Positions 5,666 to 14,262 are shown, counted from the stretch's first letter. The stretch is 17,547 nucleotides of DNA from Verrucomicrobiota bacterium (GCA_023446865.1 JAEXPL010000122.1:1-17547), one strand, 5' to 3'. Translations and numbers: made by a program. Notes: generated by a model from the sequence alone, not told the origin.

Positions 5666-6984
5666 CAGGCTGCTGAAAAACCACCGGTTTTGATGGAGCG
5701 GAGGCTCATCGCGGCGGTTTCAGCCGCAAAAGCAAGCTGCGCTTGGGTGTTGGCGCCGCCGAAGCGGCGCGGCCCGCATCGTTTTCGGGCCGATTCGCGA
5801 TGTGCGGGCACACCGCGGGCCCGGCGGGCGTCACGCCCGCGCCGGTTGCGGTGGGCCGGAGAGGAGCAGTTTGGCCATCCGCACCAGGTTGCAGGCGGCG
5901 ACGACGTACTGGCCCTGTGCATGCGTGCGGGCGACGCCGCGGTAGCGGCTCTTGCGCAGGCAACCGGTGGTCTTGGTCCAGCCGAAGATCTCCTCGATGC
6001 GTTTGCGCAGCTTCTGGCTGAGCGCATGTGCGACGGTCAGGCGTACGCGCCAGGTCTTCTGCCCGGCCTTGAGCGCCGGGTGCGGCACGATGCCCTGTTC
6101 GCGGGCGCCCTCAACGAACTCACGGGTGTGATAACCTTTGTCGCCGCCCACCGTCTTGGGCCGGAAGCCGCGGTTGCGCAGCTCGGTCAGCTGTTCGACG
6201 GCCACCGCCGACTCCGGCGCCCCGACTGCGGGTTTGACGTCGAAGAGCACGCACAGCCCGTGGCGGTTCTCCATGGTCGCATGGCCGGCGAAGCACAGCC
6301 GGGCCTCCTTGCCCGGGCCCTTGCGCACGAGCTTCGCCTCGGCGTCGGTGGTGGATTGGTGGGTGTCGTTGCGGCGCTGCTCGCCCTTGAAGTCCATCCA
6401 CGCGTTGCCGCCGCCCGGGCCCTGCTGGTCGTCCTTGGGCCGGAAGCTCTTCAACGAGGCCCACGCCTCGATCAACGTGCCGTCCACGCTGAAGTGCTCG
6501 TCGGAGATCCAACCCTGGCGGCGGGCCAGCTCGACGACCTCGGCGAAGAACAGGTCGGCGACGGCGTGCGAGAGCAGGCGCTCCTGGTTCTTGCTGAACA
6601 CCGAGGCGTCGAAGACGGCCTGCTCCAACGGCAGGTCGATGAACCAGCGGAACAACAGGTCGGTCTGCAGCCGGGCGCACAGTTGCCGGTCCGAGCGCAC
6701 CGTGTAGAGCGCCTGCAGCACCTTTGCCTTCAACAGCGTCTCCGGCGGGATCGAGGGCGCGCCGTCGGCCGCGTAGATCTCGTCGAAGTGCGCATCCATC
6801 TCCCGCAGCACCTCGTCGCACATCCGCTTGATCGCCCGGATCGGGTGATCGGCGGCGATCAACGCCTCGACGTTGATCAGACTCACGAAACTGGGCTGGA
6901 CGGGACGATGGCCTCGCATGTTGCCACCATAGACCAAGTACGTGGCGCTTCGTTCAACCAATCTCGGGCTTTTTCAGCAGCCTG
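5666..6984 (-). mobile_element. Intact IS5-family insertion sequence
   Basis: A 1319-bp element. The perfect 15-bp terminal inverted repeats are CAGGCTGCTGAAAAA at 5666-5680 and its complement at 6970-6984. The 4-bp direct repeat CTAA flanks it (5662-5665 and 6985-6988), in line with the YTAR target preference of IS5-type elements. One intact transposase gene fills most of it. About 150 bp between the left end and the transposase stop is non-coding. Matching ends, target duplication and an intact gene suggest a fairly recent insertion. Confidence 0.93.
5831..6919 (-). CDS. IS5-family DDE transposase
   Basis: A 362-residue transposase that catalyses cut-and-paste movement of the surrounding element. 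The start is placed at the ATG that gives MRGHRPVQPSFVSLINVEAL; a TTG 14 codons upstream is possible but less likely. The DUF772-type N-terminal domain (about 15-100, with HPIRAIKRMCDEVL and RSDRQLCARLQTDLLFRWFIDL) is followed by the DDE domain. The catalytic residues are D146 (SVDGTLI), D260 (GGDKGYH) and E309 (RIEEIFGWTK). The spacing and the IFGWTK motif fit IS5. It is full length, with no frameshift, so it is probably active. The gene reads in the same direction as purB and holA but lies within its own inverted repeats. Confidence 0.93.
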   Translation of the reverse strand: MRGHRPVQPSFVSLINVEALIAADHPIRAIKRMCDEVLREMDAHFDEIYAADGAPSIPPETLLKAKVLQALYTVRSDRQLCARLQTDLLFRWFIDLPLEQAVFDASVFSKNQERLLSHAVADLFFAEVVELARRQGWISDEHFSVDGTLIEAWASLKSFRPKDDQQGPGGGNAWMDFKGEQRRNDTHQSTTDAEAKLVRKGPGKEARLCFAGHATMENRHGLCVLFDVKPAVGAPESAVAVEQLTELRNRGFRPKTVGGDKGYHTREFVEGAREQGIVPHPALKAGQKTWRVRLTVAHALSQKLRKRIEEIFGWTKTTGCLRKSRYRGVARTHAQGQYVVAACNLVRMAKLLLSGPPQPARA

Positions 6985-7021
6985 CTAATGGCGGAGGTGG
7001 GGCGAAGCCGATTCGGAGGGT

Positions 7022-7052
7022 GGAACCACCGATGCACACTGAGTATCACTGA
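7022..7052 (+). repeat. 31-nt three-beat repeat, copy 4
   Basis: GGAACC followed by CACCGATG, CACTGAGT and CACTGA beats. It is the most diverged copy. It is followed at once by TGGCGGAGGTCGGGCGA, as the IS-interrupted copy 3 would have been before insertion. Confidence 0.65.
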
Positions 7053-7060
7053 TGGCGGAG

Positions 7061-7086
7061 GTCGGGCGAACCGTCCCCGGTGAGCC
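7061..7086 (+). repeat. REP-like hairpin with tandem GA mismatch
   Basis: Outer GGC/GCC stem, GA opposite GA, and inner stem ACCG / CGGT around TCCC. This is the same design as the two units at 371-425 but with a third inner-stem sequence. The head is GTCG instead of GTAG. Confidence 0.6.
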
Positions 7087-7120
7087 GAAGCACCAAACGC
7101 GCAGGCCTTGGTGTTTCGCC

Positions 7121-7182
7121 GGAGGGCGCTGCTTCGTCAGCGCCGGGAACCGCCGCACGGCGGCGACGAAGCGCCGCCCTCC
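7121..7182. repeat. Nested GGAG-headed inverted repeat
   Basis: Arms 7121-7138 and 7165-7182 match at 16 of 18 positions, both starting GGAGGGCG from the outside. Inside there are alternative hairpins: GGCGCTG / CAGCGCC (7125-7144) and CGCCG-CA-CGGCG (near 7151-7162). GGAG is the other head tetranucleotide known for REP elements. Confidence 0.55.
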
Positions 7183-7201
7183 ACCAACCAATGGAGGTGC
7201 C

Positions 7202-7352
7202 TGCCGAGGTGGGCGGTGTTGCCCTCAACGCCGCCTCGGGCGCGGGCCGAAGCAGCGGACGCAAGCGCGCCGCTAGGCGCTGAATTGGAGCAGTCGGCGA
7301 CCGCGGGCTGAGTCCGCGACCCGCTTGGGGCAAGCGGGTCCACCCGCAGGCG
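7202..7352. repeat. Composite intergenic repeat, copy 2
   Basis: Aligns with 12-150. The first hairpin is GGCGGTGTTG / CAACGCCGCC with a CCCT loop (7212-7235). It ends with ACCCGCTTG-GGG-CAAGCGGGT (7319-7339) and GCGGGTCCACCCGC. The stem bases differ from copy 1 but pairing is kept, including one T-G wobble. Confidence 0.55.
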
Positions 7353-7420
7353 CACAGCACCCGCCCGCGATCAGCGGGCGCCGAACTCCACCACCCCGGA
7401 GGCGATCAGCCGGAGGGCAC

Positions 7421-7447
7421 ATTCAAAGTTCCGCCCATTGGCGGAAC
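7421..7447 (-). terminator. Possible terminator downstream of holA
   Basis: A perfect 8-bp hairpin, GTTCCGCC / GGCGGAAC with a 4-nt loop (7428-7447), followed on the minus strand by TTTGAATG. It lies about 100 bp past the holA stop. The T-run is short, so termination is uncertain. Confidence 0.4.
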
Positions 7448-7524
7448 CGATCAGTGGTTCACGCCCTTCCGAGCTGCGGCGGCGTCAGCGGCGCTACCGG
7501 GACGCCCCTGCCCCCGCGAGAAAC

Positions 7525-7547
7525 GGCTCACCCGGAGGGTTCTACCC
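7525..7547 (-). repeat. Truncated REP-like hairpin next to the holA stop
   Basis: Minus strand: GTAG head (7545-7542), then the inner stem ACCC / GGGT around TCC, then GAGCC. The outer GGC and the first GA of this design are missing. It starts 2 bp beyond the holA stop codon. Confidence 0.55.
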
Positions 7548-7549
7548 GC

Positions 7550-8644
7550 TCAGCTCAGACAGCGCACGGCCATCTCGCGCAAGACTTCCTCCTGTTCGTG
7601 CGGACGGTCGAGGATACGCTGGAACGTCGCGTAGAACTCCTGCTGGCTGTCGATCATGCGTTTCAACGACGGCATCTTCGAGCCGGAGGCGAGTTTGCCG
7701 AGGTACCAGAGGTTCTGCGTGAAGATGTTGCAGGCGGTCTTCTCGGTGAGATCGCCGTAGGCCTTCGCGTAGGTCTGCTGGGCGCGGGCGAAGCCGGCCT
7801 TGTCGAGCCCGCCGGGCCCGAGGCGAATCTCGCCGGCGTCGATGAGCATCTTCACCTGGATGAGCAGGCGGTTGCGGTTCTGCAGCGAGGAGAGGATCGG
7901 GCGCGCATCGCCGCCGGCGAAGAAATGCCGGTGCAAAGCCTCGATCGTCCACTGGAGGTTGCCGGAGAAGAACGCCTCCGCCGCCTCGAAGAAATCGCCC
8001 TCGGCGGTGGAAACGACGATCTCCGCCACGTCGGCCTCCTTGATGACAGCCGCGTCGCCGACGTAGGCGGCGAGCTTGCGCACTTCCTCGACGATGAGGC
8101 GCGTGTTCGCACCAACCTTCGCGATAAGCACGGGGAGCGCTTCGCCGTCAAACGTCACCCCGAGCAGCTTCGCCTCGCCGAGCGCGACCTGCTGCAGCGT
8201 CGCTTCGTCACCCGCCTCGCCGCCGGCGAGCGTGAAGTCGGAATTGCCCTCGACCCATTTCGCGAACGCGCGACGGCGGTCGATCGGCGCGGCGGTCACG
8301 AGCACGCCGACCTGCTCGGGATCGATCCCCGAGAGGATCGTCTTCAACTCCTCAACCTGCGCGAGCGTGCTCTCGGAGCGCCCGGTGACGGAGTCGGCGA
8401 GAAAATTGACGTCCTTGAGCCACACGTACCGGCGGCCACCGAAGAGGCCGAGCGTCTGCACGGCGTCGCGGAATTTGTTCACGGCGGCCTCGACCTCGGC
8501 GACGTTGCCGGCGAAGCCGCTCACGATCTCGCGGGAGAAATCGTCGGCGGCGTCGGCCGCGAGGGCGGTGAAGCAATCCTTGCCGAGCCGGCCCACGACG
8601 AAGTCGTCGGAACCGCAGATGAAGGTGAAGCGCGCGCCGCTCAT
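7550..8644 (-). CDS. holA: DNA polymerase III subunit delta
   Basis: A 364-residue protein of the usual HolA length. In the clamp-loader complex delta opens the beta sliding clamp so that it can be placed on primed DNA. The N-terminal domain starts FTFICGSDDFVVGRLGKDCF, where HolA proteins have a degenerate ATPase fold. GGRRYVWLKDVNFL (about 69-82) is the family segment with the conserved strand before the loader region. LIAKVGANTRLIVEEVRKLAAYVG (about 182-205) is the clearest HolA motif. The C-terminal collar follows, with a motif-like PILSSLQNRNRLLIQVKML. No frame damage is seen. The start ATG at 8644 lacks a strong ribosome-binding site. A 31-nt repeat lies 64 bp upstream and a REP-like hairpin 2 bp downstream of the stop. 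Confidence 0.9.
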   Translation of the reverse strand: MSGARFTFICGSDDFVVGRLGKDCFTALAADAADDFSREIVSGFAGNVAEVEAAVNKFRDAVQTLGLFGGRRYVWLKDVNFLADSVTGRSESTLAQVEELKTILSGIDPEQVGVLVTAAPIDRRRAFAKWVEGNSDFTLAGGEAGDEATLQQVALGEAKLLGVTFDGEALPVLIAKVGANTRLIVEEVRKLAAYVGDAAVIKEADVAEIVVSTAEGDFFEAAEAFFSGNLQWTIEALHRHFFAGGDARPILSSLQNRNRLLIQVKMLIDAGEIRLGPGGLDKAGFARAQQTYAKAYGDLTEKTACNIFTQNLWYLGKLASGSKMPSLKRMIDSQQEFYATFQRILDRPHEQEEVLREMAVRCLS

Positions 8645-8707
8645 GAGGTGCGCGATGGGAAGGCGAAACGGCGCGGATGTCGAGAGCGCGGCGCGGGGGA
8701 AGGACGG

Positions 8708-8738
8708 GAACCACTAATGCACACTAATTGGCACTAAG
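8708..8738 (+). repeat. 31-nt three-beat repeat, copy 5
   Basis: Nearly identical to copy 3 and in the same orientation. It lies upstream of and opposite to holA, as copy 3 lies upstream of and opposite to purB. Confidence 0.75.
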
Positions 8739-8773
8739 GGCCGGACACGCTCCGCGGCGCAGGCGAGCCCGAG

Positions 8774-8873
8774 GTAGGGCGGTTTCTCCGAAACCGCCGC
8801 ACTCATGGACAGGCGGCTCGCTTCATCCTCGCCGCGAGCGGCGCAAACGGACGTTTCAGGGAAACGTCCCTAC
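8774..8873. repeat. BIME-like inverted pair of REP-like hairpins
   Basis: The plus-strand unit has a GTAG head at 8774-8777 and a perfect 9-bp stem GGCGGTTTC / GAAACCGCC around TCC (8778-8798). The minus-strand unit has a GTAG head at 8873-8870 and a perfect 9-bp stem GGACGTTTC / GAAACGTCC around a 3-nt loop (8849-8869). The stems share TTTC/GAAA next to the loop but differ outside it with pairing kept. The second unit lies about 30 bp past the stop of the pseudouridine synthase gene and could mark its transcript end. Confidence 0.7.
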
Positions 8874-8902
8874 CTTTCGGAAACAGGCGCGGGCACGCCC
8901 CC

Positions 8903-9718
8903 TCAGACCGGCAGGTGTTCGCCGAGCTTCTTGAGCAGGACGGCGAACGGCTTCGGCAGCGGCGCCTCGACGACGACCGGCGTCCCGTCGTGGGCGGAAA
9001 ACTTGATCCGGGCGAGGTGCAGGCAGAGCTCACCGTACAGCGGGGGCTCCACGCGCGTGCCATCGCCGGCGGGGCGATAGTCGCGCTTGATCTCGGAGAG
9101 GTAGATCGGAGTCGTCTTCGCGTAACGCGATTCGCCGACGATCGGCAGGCCGCTCTCGGCGGCGTGAATGCGGATCTGATGCAGGCGATCGAAGGTGGTG
9201 GTGGCCGTCCACACCGCGTAACCGCGGAAACGTTGTTCGAGCCGGAACGTTGTCGCCGTCTTCTTGCCGGTCGCGTGCGAGACGAGCATGCGCGGCTCGT
9301 GCGCGTGCGGCGCCAACGGCAGATCGCATTCGATCTCCGTCTGCGCGGGCCGGCCCATGGTGACGAAGCGGTAGGTCAGCTCGATCTGGGCGGAACCGAG
9401 GGCGTGGGCGAGGCGGACGCCCTCGGCGTCGGTGGTCGCGCAGAGCACGGCACCGGTGGCGACAAGATCGGGGCCGACAATGCCGTGGAAGGCGCCGATG
9501 CCGAGGCGAGCAAGCGCGGGCTTGCCGTCGCGCAACTGGCGACGGACTTCGCGCACGAGGTCGGTCGGCCGCGGAATCCACGGATCGGGCGACCACGGCA
9601 CTCCGGCGGGCTTGTTGATCGCGAGCCAGCCTTCGCCGCGGGCGAGGAAGGGCAGCCGCAGCGGGTCGCGCACGAGGGTGTCGGGCGGGAAGCTGAGGAA
9701 ATCGGCGGCGGCGGGCAT
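8903..9718 (-). CDS. Divergent RluA-family pseudouridine synthase
   Basis: A 271-residue enzyme expected to turn a uridine of rRNA or tRNA into pseudouridine. The open frame continues far upstream, but the ATG at 9718 gives a normal start. LAINKPAGVP (about 32-41) and RLHQIRIHAAESGLPIVGESRYA (178-200) are clear RluA motifs. The catalytic motif, usually HRLDRDTSG, is here VGPDLVATG (81-89): the Asp aligns as D84 and the final Gly is kept, but the His and Arg before it are lost. There is no S4 domain. It lies downstream of rpsT but beyond its terminator, so it probably has its own promoter. Target site unknown; activity is likely but not certain given the altered motif. Confidence 0.85.
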   Translation of the reverse strand: MPAAADFLSFPPDTLVRDPLRLPFLARGEGWLAINKPAGVPWSPDPWIPRPTDLVREVRRQLRDGKPALARLGIGAFHGIVGPDLVATGAVLCATTDAEGVRLAHALGSAQIELTYRFVTMGRPAQTEIECDLPLAPHAHEPRMLVSHATGKKTATTFRLEQRFRGYAVWTATTTFDRLHQIRIHAAESGLPIVGESRYAKTTPIYLSEIKRDYRPAGDGTRVEPPLYGELCLHLARIKFSAHDGTPVVVEAPLPKPFAVLLKKLGEHLPV

Positions 9719-9795
9719 GGCGGTGGTGTGGCGGAGGTTGGCGGAGCGGGCGGCGTAGGCGGCGAGGAAGTTACTCCCTTGGCCCGCGCGGCCCA

Positions 9796-9830
9796 GAAAA
9801 AACGAAACCCCCACGCAGGGCGCGTGAGGG
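9796..9830 (-). terminator. Terminator of rpsT
   Basis: Minus strand: CCCTCACGC / GCGTGGGGG arms (one T-G wobble) around a 5-nt loop, followed by TTTCGTTTTTT. It begins 28 bp after the rpsT stop codon. Confidence 0.85.
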
Positions 9831-9858
9831 TGCGGGTGCGTCGCAGCAGCGGCGCGGC

Positions 9859-10122
9859 TCAGGCCTTGGCGAGAACCAGCTTGCTCAGCTGGGACTTGTG
9901 GCGGGCGACGGCGTTCTTGTGGACGACGTTGCTCTTGGCGGCCTTGTCGAGAGCGGAGATGTACTCCACGGCGACGGCGCGAGCCTCGTCGTTCTTGCTC
10001 TCGGCGGTGAGCTTCGCGAGCTTGCGCGAAAGGGTCTTCAGGCGCGACTTGACGGTCTTGTTGCGTTCCTGACGGCGGAGGGCCTGGCGGGCGGCCTTGA
10101 TGGCAGATTTGGTGTTGGCCAT
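9859..10122 (-). CDS. rpsT: 30S ribosomal protein S20
   Basis: An 87-residue basic protein that binds 16S rRNA early in assembly of the small subunit. The start is set at the ATG giving MANTKSAIKAARQALRRQERN, the standard S20 opening; an in-frame start 12 codons upstream would add an atypical leader. Length and helical, Lys/Arg-rich composition are normal for S20, and AVARHKSQLSKLVLAKA is a typical C-terminus. It has its own strong terminator. It is transcribed away from the LacI-family gene that starts about 230 bp away on the other strand. Confidence 0.97.
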   Translation of the reverse strand: MANTKSAIKAARQALRRQERNKTVKSRLKTLSRKLAKLTAESKNDEARAVAVEYISALDKAAKSNVVHKNAVARHKSQLSKLVLAKA

Positions 10123-10148
10123 GACGTAAATTGGTCGAAAGAGGGGTC

Positions 10149-10177
10149 GAGAACTCAAAATCGCCGGGCGGTGTCAA
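10149..10177 (-). promoter_or_regulatory. Possible rpsT promoter
   Basis: On the minus strand a perfect TTGACA (10177-10172) lies about 50 bp upstream of the rpsT start codon. At 17 nt the -10 position reads GTTCTC, which is a poor match. Only the -35 box is convincing. Confidence 0.3.
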
Positions 10178-10354
10178 GCGTGCAGTCCGCGAGGGTGGAA
10201 ACGGATGCGGATTTCGATGGCACGCGAGCAGCGCGGCGTTGACCGCAACAGGGCTTGCGACGCGCGCACCGGCGGCGCTCTCTACGCCCGTTTTCGATTT
10301 CACGGTTGGCGTCCCCGCGCGAATCTGAAAACACGCGAGCGCCGCCCCCTTCCC

Positions 10355-11455
10355 ATGTCCGCCTGCCGCAAGAGACCGGATCATCCCGCCACCCTCGCCG
10401 ATGTCGGCCGCGCCGCCGGTGTGTCGGCGATGGCCGCCTCCGCGGTGCTCAACGGCGCCCGCACCTCCACGCGCATCGCGCAGGGCACCCGGGCGCGTAT
10501 CCTCGAAGCGGCGATCCGGCTCAACTACCGGCCCAACGCCGCGGCGCGCGCCCTCGCCCAGCGCCGGATGAACACCCTCGGCATCGCCGCCATCGTCAAC
10601 GACGGCGGCGAGTTCGACCACTATTTCCTCGAGGCGTTCAACGGCATCATCGCCAACGCCGCGGCGCACAGCCAGACCACCACCGTCTTCGCCCTGCACG
10701 ACTGGCACCGCGATGCCCACCTGCTGCCCGGTTTCTGCGACGGGCGCATCGACGGCCTCATCCTCATCGCGCCGGTGTTCGACGGCGACACCGCGCGTCT
10801 CCTGCCCTCGCACACGCCGTTTGTTGCGATGCACCCCAACCGCCCGCTGCGCGACGTGGTGAACATCGAGGCCGACGAGGAGCCCGGTGCCTACGAGATC
10901 GTGCGCACGTTGATCGCTGCCGGCCACCGCCGCATCCTGCACATCACCGGGACCCGCGGCCTCGGCGGTGCGGAGCGCCGCATCCAGGCCTACCAGCGGG
11001 CGCTCGCCGACCAAGGCATCGCGTTCGATCCCGACCTGCAGGTCGACGGCCGTTTCTCGACGGAAGGCGGGCGCGCCGCGCTCTCCGGATGGCTCGCCCA
11101 GCACGCGGGTCAGTCGCTGCCCGACGCCATCTTCGCCGGCAACGACGCCATCGCTGTCGGCTGCCTGGAGATCCTCACCAAGACCGGCTACTACGTGCCG
11201 CGCGACATTTCGTTGGTCGGCTTCGACGACACACTCGCCGCGCGCACCACCTCGCCCCAGCTCACGACCGTCCGTCAACCGCTGCGCGCGATGGGCATGC
11301 GCGCCGTCGAGGTCCTCCTCGAACGCATCCGGGAGCGCGCCGGCGCGGTGGTGCCGGAAATCCCCGGCACAATCACGTTCCCAGTCGAGGTAATCCATCG
11401 CGCCTCGGTGCAGGCACCGCTGCGGCCGCGGCCCCGGGTCGTGGCCCCTGCCTGA
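10355..11455 (+). CDS. LacI-family transcriptional regulator
   Basis: A 366-residue regulator. The start chosen is the ATG at 10355, 12 codons before the DNA-binding domain; upstream in-frame starts would add an Arg-rich leader of 50 residues. The helix-turn-helix is TLADVGRAAGVSAMAASAVLNG (13-34), with AMAAS in place of the usual TVS at the recognition helix. The hinge RPNAAARALAQRRMNTLG (59-76) is typical. The periplasmic-binding-protein-like domain follows, with AGHRRILHITG, DAIFAGNDAIAVGCLE and VPRDISLVGFDDTLAARTTSPQLTTVRQP. Family members sense a sugar or similar ligand and usually repress nearby genes. No sugar transport or catabolic gene is in the window, so the target is unknown. The ligand cannot be named from sequence. 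Confidence 0.93.
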   Translation: MSACRKRPDHPATLADVGRAAGVSAMAASAVLNGARTSTRIAQGTRARILEAAIRLNYRPNAAARALAQRRMNTLGIAAIVNDGGEFDHYFLEAFNGIIANAAAHSQTTTVFALHDWHRDAHLLPGFCDGRIDGLILIAPVFDGDTARLLPSHTPFVAMHPNRPLRDVVNIEADEEPGAYEIVRTLIAAGHRRILHITGTRGLGGAERRIQAYQRALADQGIAFDPDLQVDGRFSTEGGRAALSGWLAQHAGQSLPDAIFAGNDAIAVGCLEILTKTGYYVPRDISLVGFDDTLAARTTSPQLTTVRQPLRAMGMRAVEVLLERIRERAGAVVPEIPGTITFPVEVIHRASVQAPLRPRPRVVAPA

Positions 11456-11851
11456 TACGCGGCCGTTCCATCGCGCAACGAGAGTCGCCGGTCGATGGCC
11501 CGACTCCCGGCGGCGACTTCCGGCGGCGCTCGCGCCGCCGACCGATCCGCCGTTGGCGGGATGCTCGTCGGTCGATACCCAAATCCCGCCTGCCTCAGCA
11601 CGGTCGGCGGCAGCGCCAGCCACCGGCACCGTCGCTGGAGCGACGACTGGCGTCTTCTCCCGGAGCAGTTGCCGCGATCGGTGCCACGCCACCGGCCTGT
11701 CCGCCCGCGGGATCCTTGTCCCGCCGTATGACCTCGACCCGACCACCGCCACCACCGTACATCGCGCACGCCCCGGCCCCGCCCGACACGCGGCGGTCAA
11801 TCCCCGCCACAAGCGGCCGATGAAGGGGGGAACAAGCGTCGGTACCTTGGG
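11456..11851. other. GC-rich spacer with several hairpins
   Basis: No gene is seen. It holds a perfect 9-bp hairpin CGGCGGCGC / GCGCCGCCG with a 2-nt loop (11521-11540), an inverted pair GGCGGGAT / ATCCCGCC (11555-11562 and 11583-11590), and GCGGGA / TCCCGC around TCCTTG (11707-11724). None has a T-tract. The first may end the LacI-gene transcript; the promoter of the kinase gene should be in the right half but no good match is visible. Confidence 0.5.
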
Positions 11852-13497
<1,646 letters not shown>

Positions 13498-13501
<4 letters not shown>

Positions 13502-14154
13502 GTCCCGCCGCACGCCGCATCCGTGTGCTGATCGTCGATGACAGCGAACTGGTCCGCCTGGGCTTGCGCACCCTGCTCGGTTCCTATCCGGACATCGAGG
13601 TCGTCGGCGAAGTGGACTCCGCCGCCGCCGCCCTGCGCGAGATCCCGGCGCTGCGCCCCCAGCTGGTCCTGCTCGACCTGCGGTTGCCGGATGGCGACGG
13701 CTGCGAGGTCTGCCGGCGCATCCTGCGCGACCAGCCGGAGTGCCGCGTGCTCGTCCTCAGCTCCGTGCTCGACGCACGCACCGTCTCCGACGCCATCACC
13801 GCCGGCGCGCACGGCTACCTGCTCAAGGACATCAACGGCCCGGGCCTCGTGCAGGCGATCGTCGACGTATCCGCCGGACGGACCGTGCTCGCCCCCGCCA
13901 TCACCTCGCAGGTCATGCAGCTGATGCGCACCAACCAGCACCAGGAGAATCTCCGCCGCCGGCTCGATTCGCTCAGCACGCAGGAGCAGCGGGTCCTCGC
14001 CCACGTCGCCCGCGGCCTCACCAACAAGGAGGTCGCGCAGGAGCTCGGCCTGAGCGAGAAGACCGTGAAGAACTACCTGAGCAACCTTTTCGAGAAGCTC
14101 CAGATCTCGCGCCGCTCGCAGGCGGTGGCGCTCTACGCGGAGATGAAGCCCTAG
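13498..14154 (+). CDS. NarL/FixJ-family response regulator
   Basis: A 218-residue partner of the kinase. The start is the ATG that overlaps the kinase stop, giving MSPAARRIRVLIVDDSE; an in-frame start 16 codons upstream lies within the kinase gene and is unlikely. The receiver domain has D14 and D15, phospho-acceptor D60 (LVLLDLRLPDGDG), S88 and K110 (GYLLKD), all as expected. The LuxR-type DNA-binding domain is 156-218, with LSTQEQRVLAHVARGLTNKE and LSEKTVKNYLSNLFEKL. It should bind DNA as a dimer when phosphorylated. The pilin cluster starts about 200 bp downstream, with palindromes in between, so it may be a target. Confidence 0.95.
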
Positions 14155-14194
14155 TCGACGCCGACACTCCGGCTGCGACTCGGCCCAGTATCTG

Positions 14195-14262
14195 CCGACC
14201 CGGGGTACTCCCCCTAGGCGGTTCGTCGGAGGCTCCTTGCGACGGGAATTTCCCCCATGTCC
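14195..14262 (+). promoter_or_regulatory. Candidate control region of the pilin cluster
   Basis: In the 197-bp gap between the response regulator and the PilV-like gene lie CGGGGTACTCCCCC (from 14201), CCTAGG, and the perfect palindrome GGGAATTTCCC (14244-14254). TACTCCC resembles the loose heptamers bound by NarL-type regulators. No clear -35/-10 pair is seen. Binding by the upstream regulator is a guess based on position. Confidence 0.35.

Larger units (their letters stand above)
6985..7549. other. Repeat-filled spacer between the IS and holA
   Basis: No credible gene is present; all open frames here are short and overlap repeats. CACTAATGGCGGAGGT just outside the IS (6984-7000 region) recurs as CACTGATGGCGGAGGT at about 7047-7062, so the 31-nt repeat seems to be part of a longer unit. 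The separate hairpins are listed individually. Confidence 0.55.

Noticed and set aside
5690..6988. A 432-codon open frame opposite the transposase
   Set aside because: It is an antisense shadow that crosses both the transposase gene and the inverted repeat of the IS.
2503..8873. CRISPR array
   Set aside because: The repeats are dispersed, few, differ in sequence and have no regular spacers between them. No cas gene is present.
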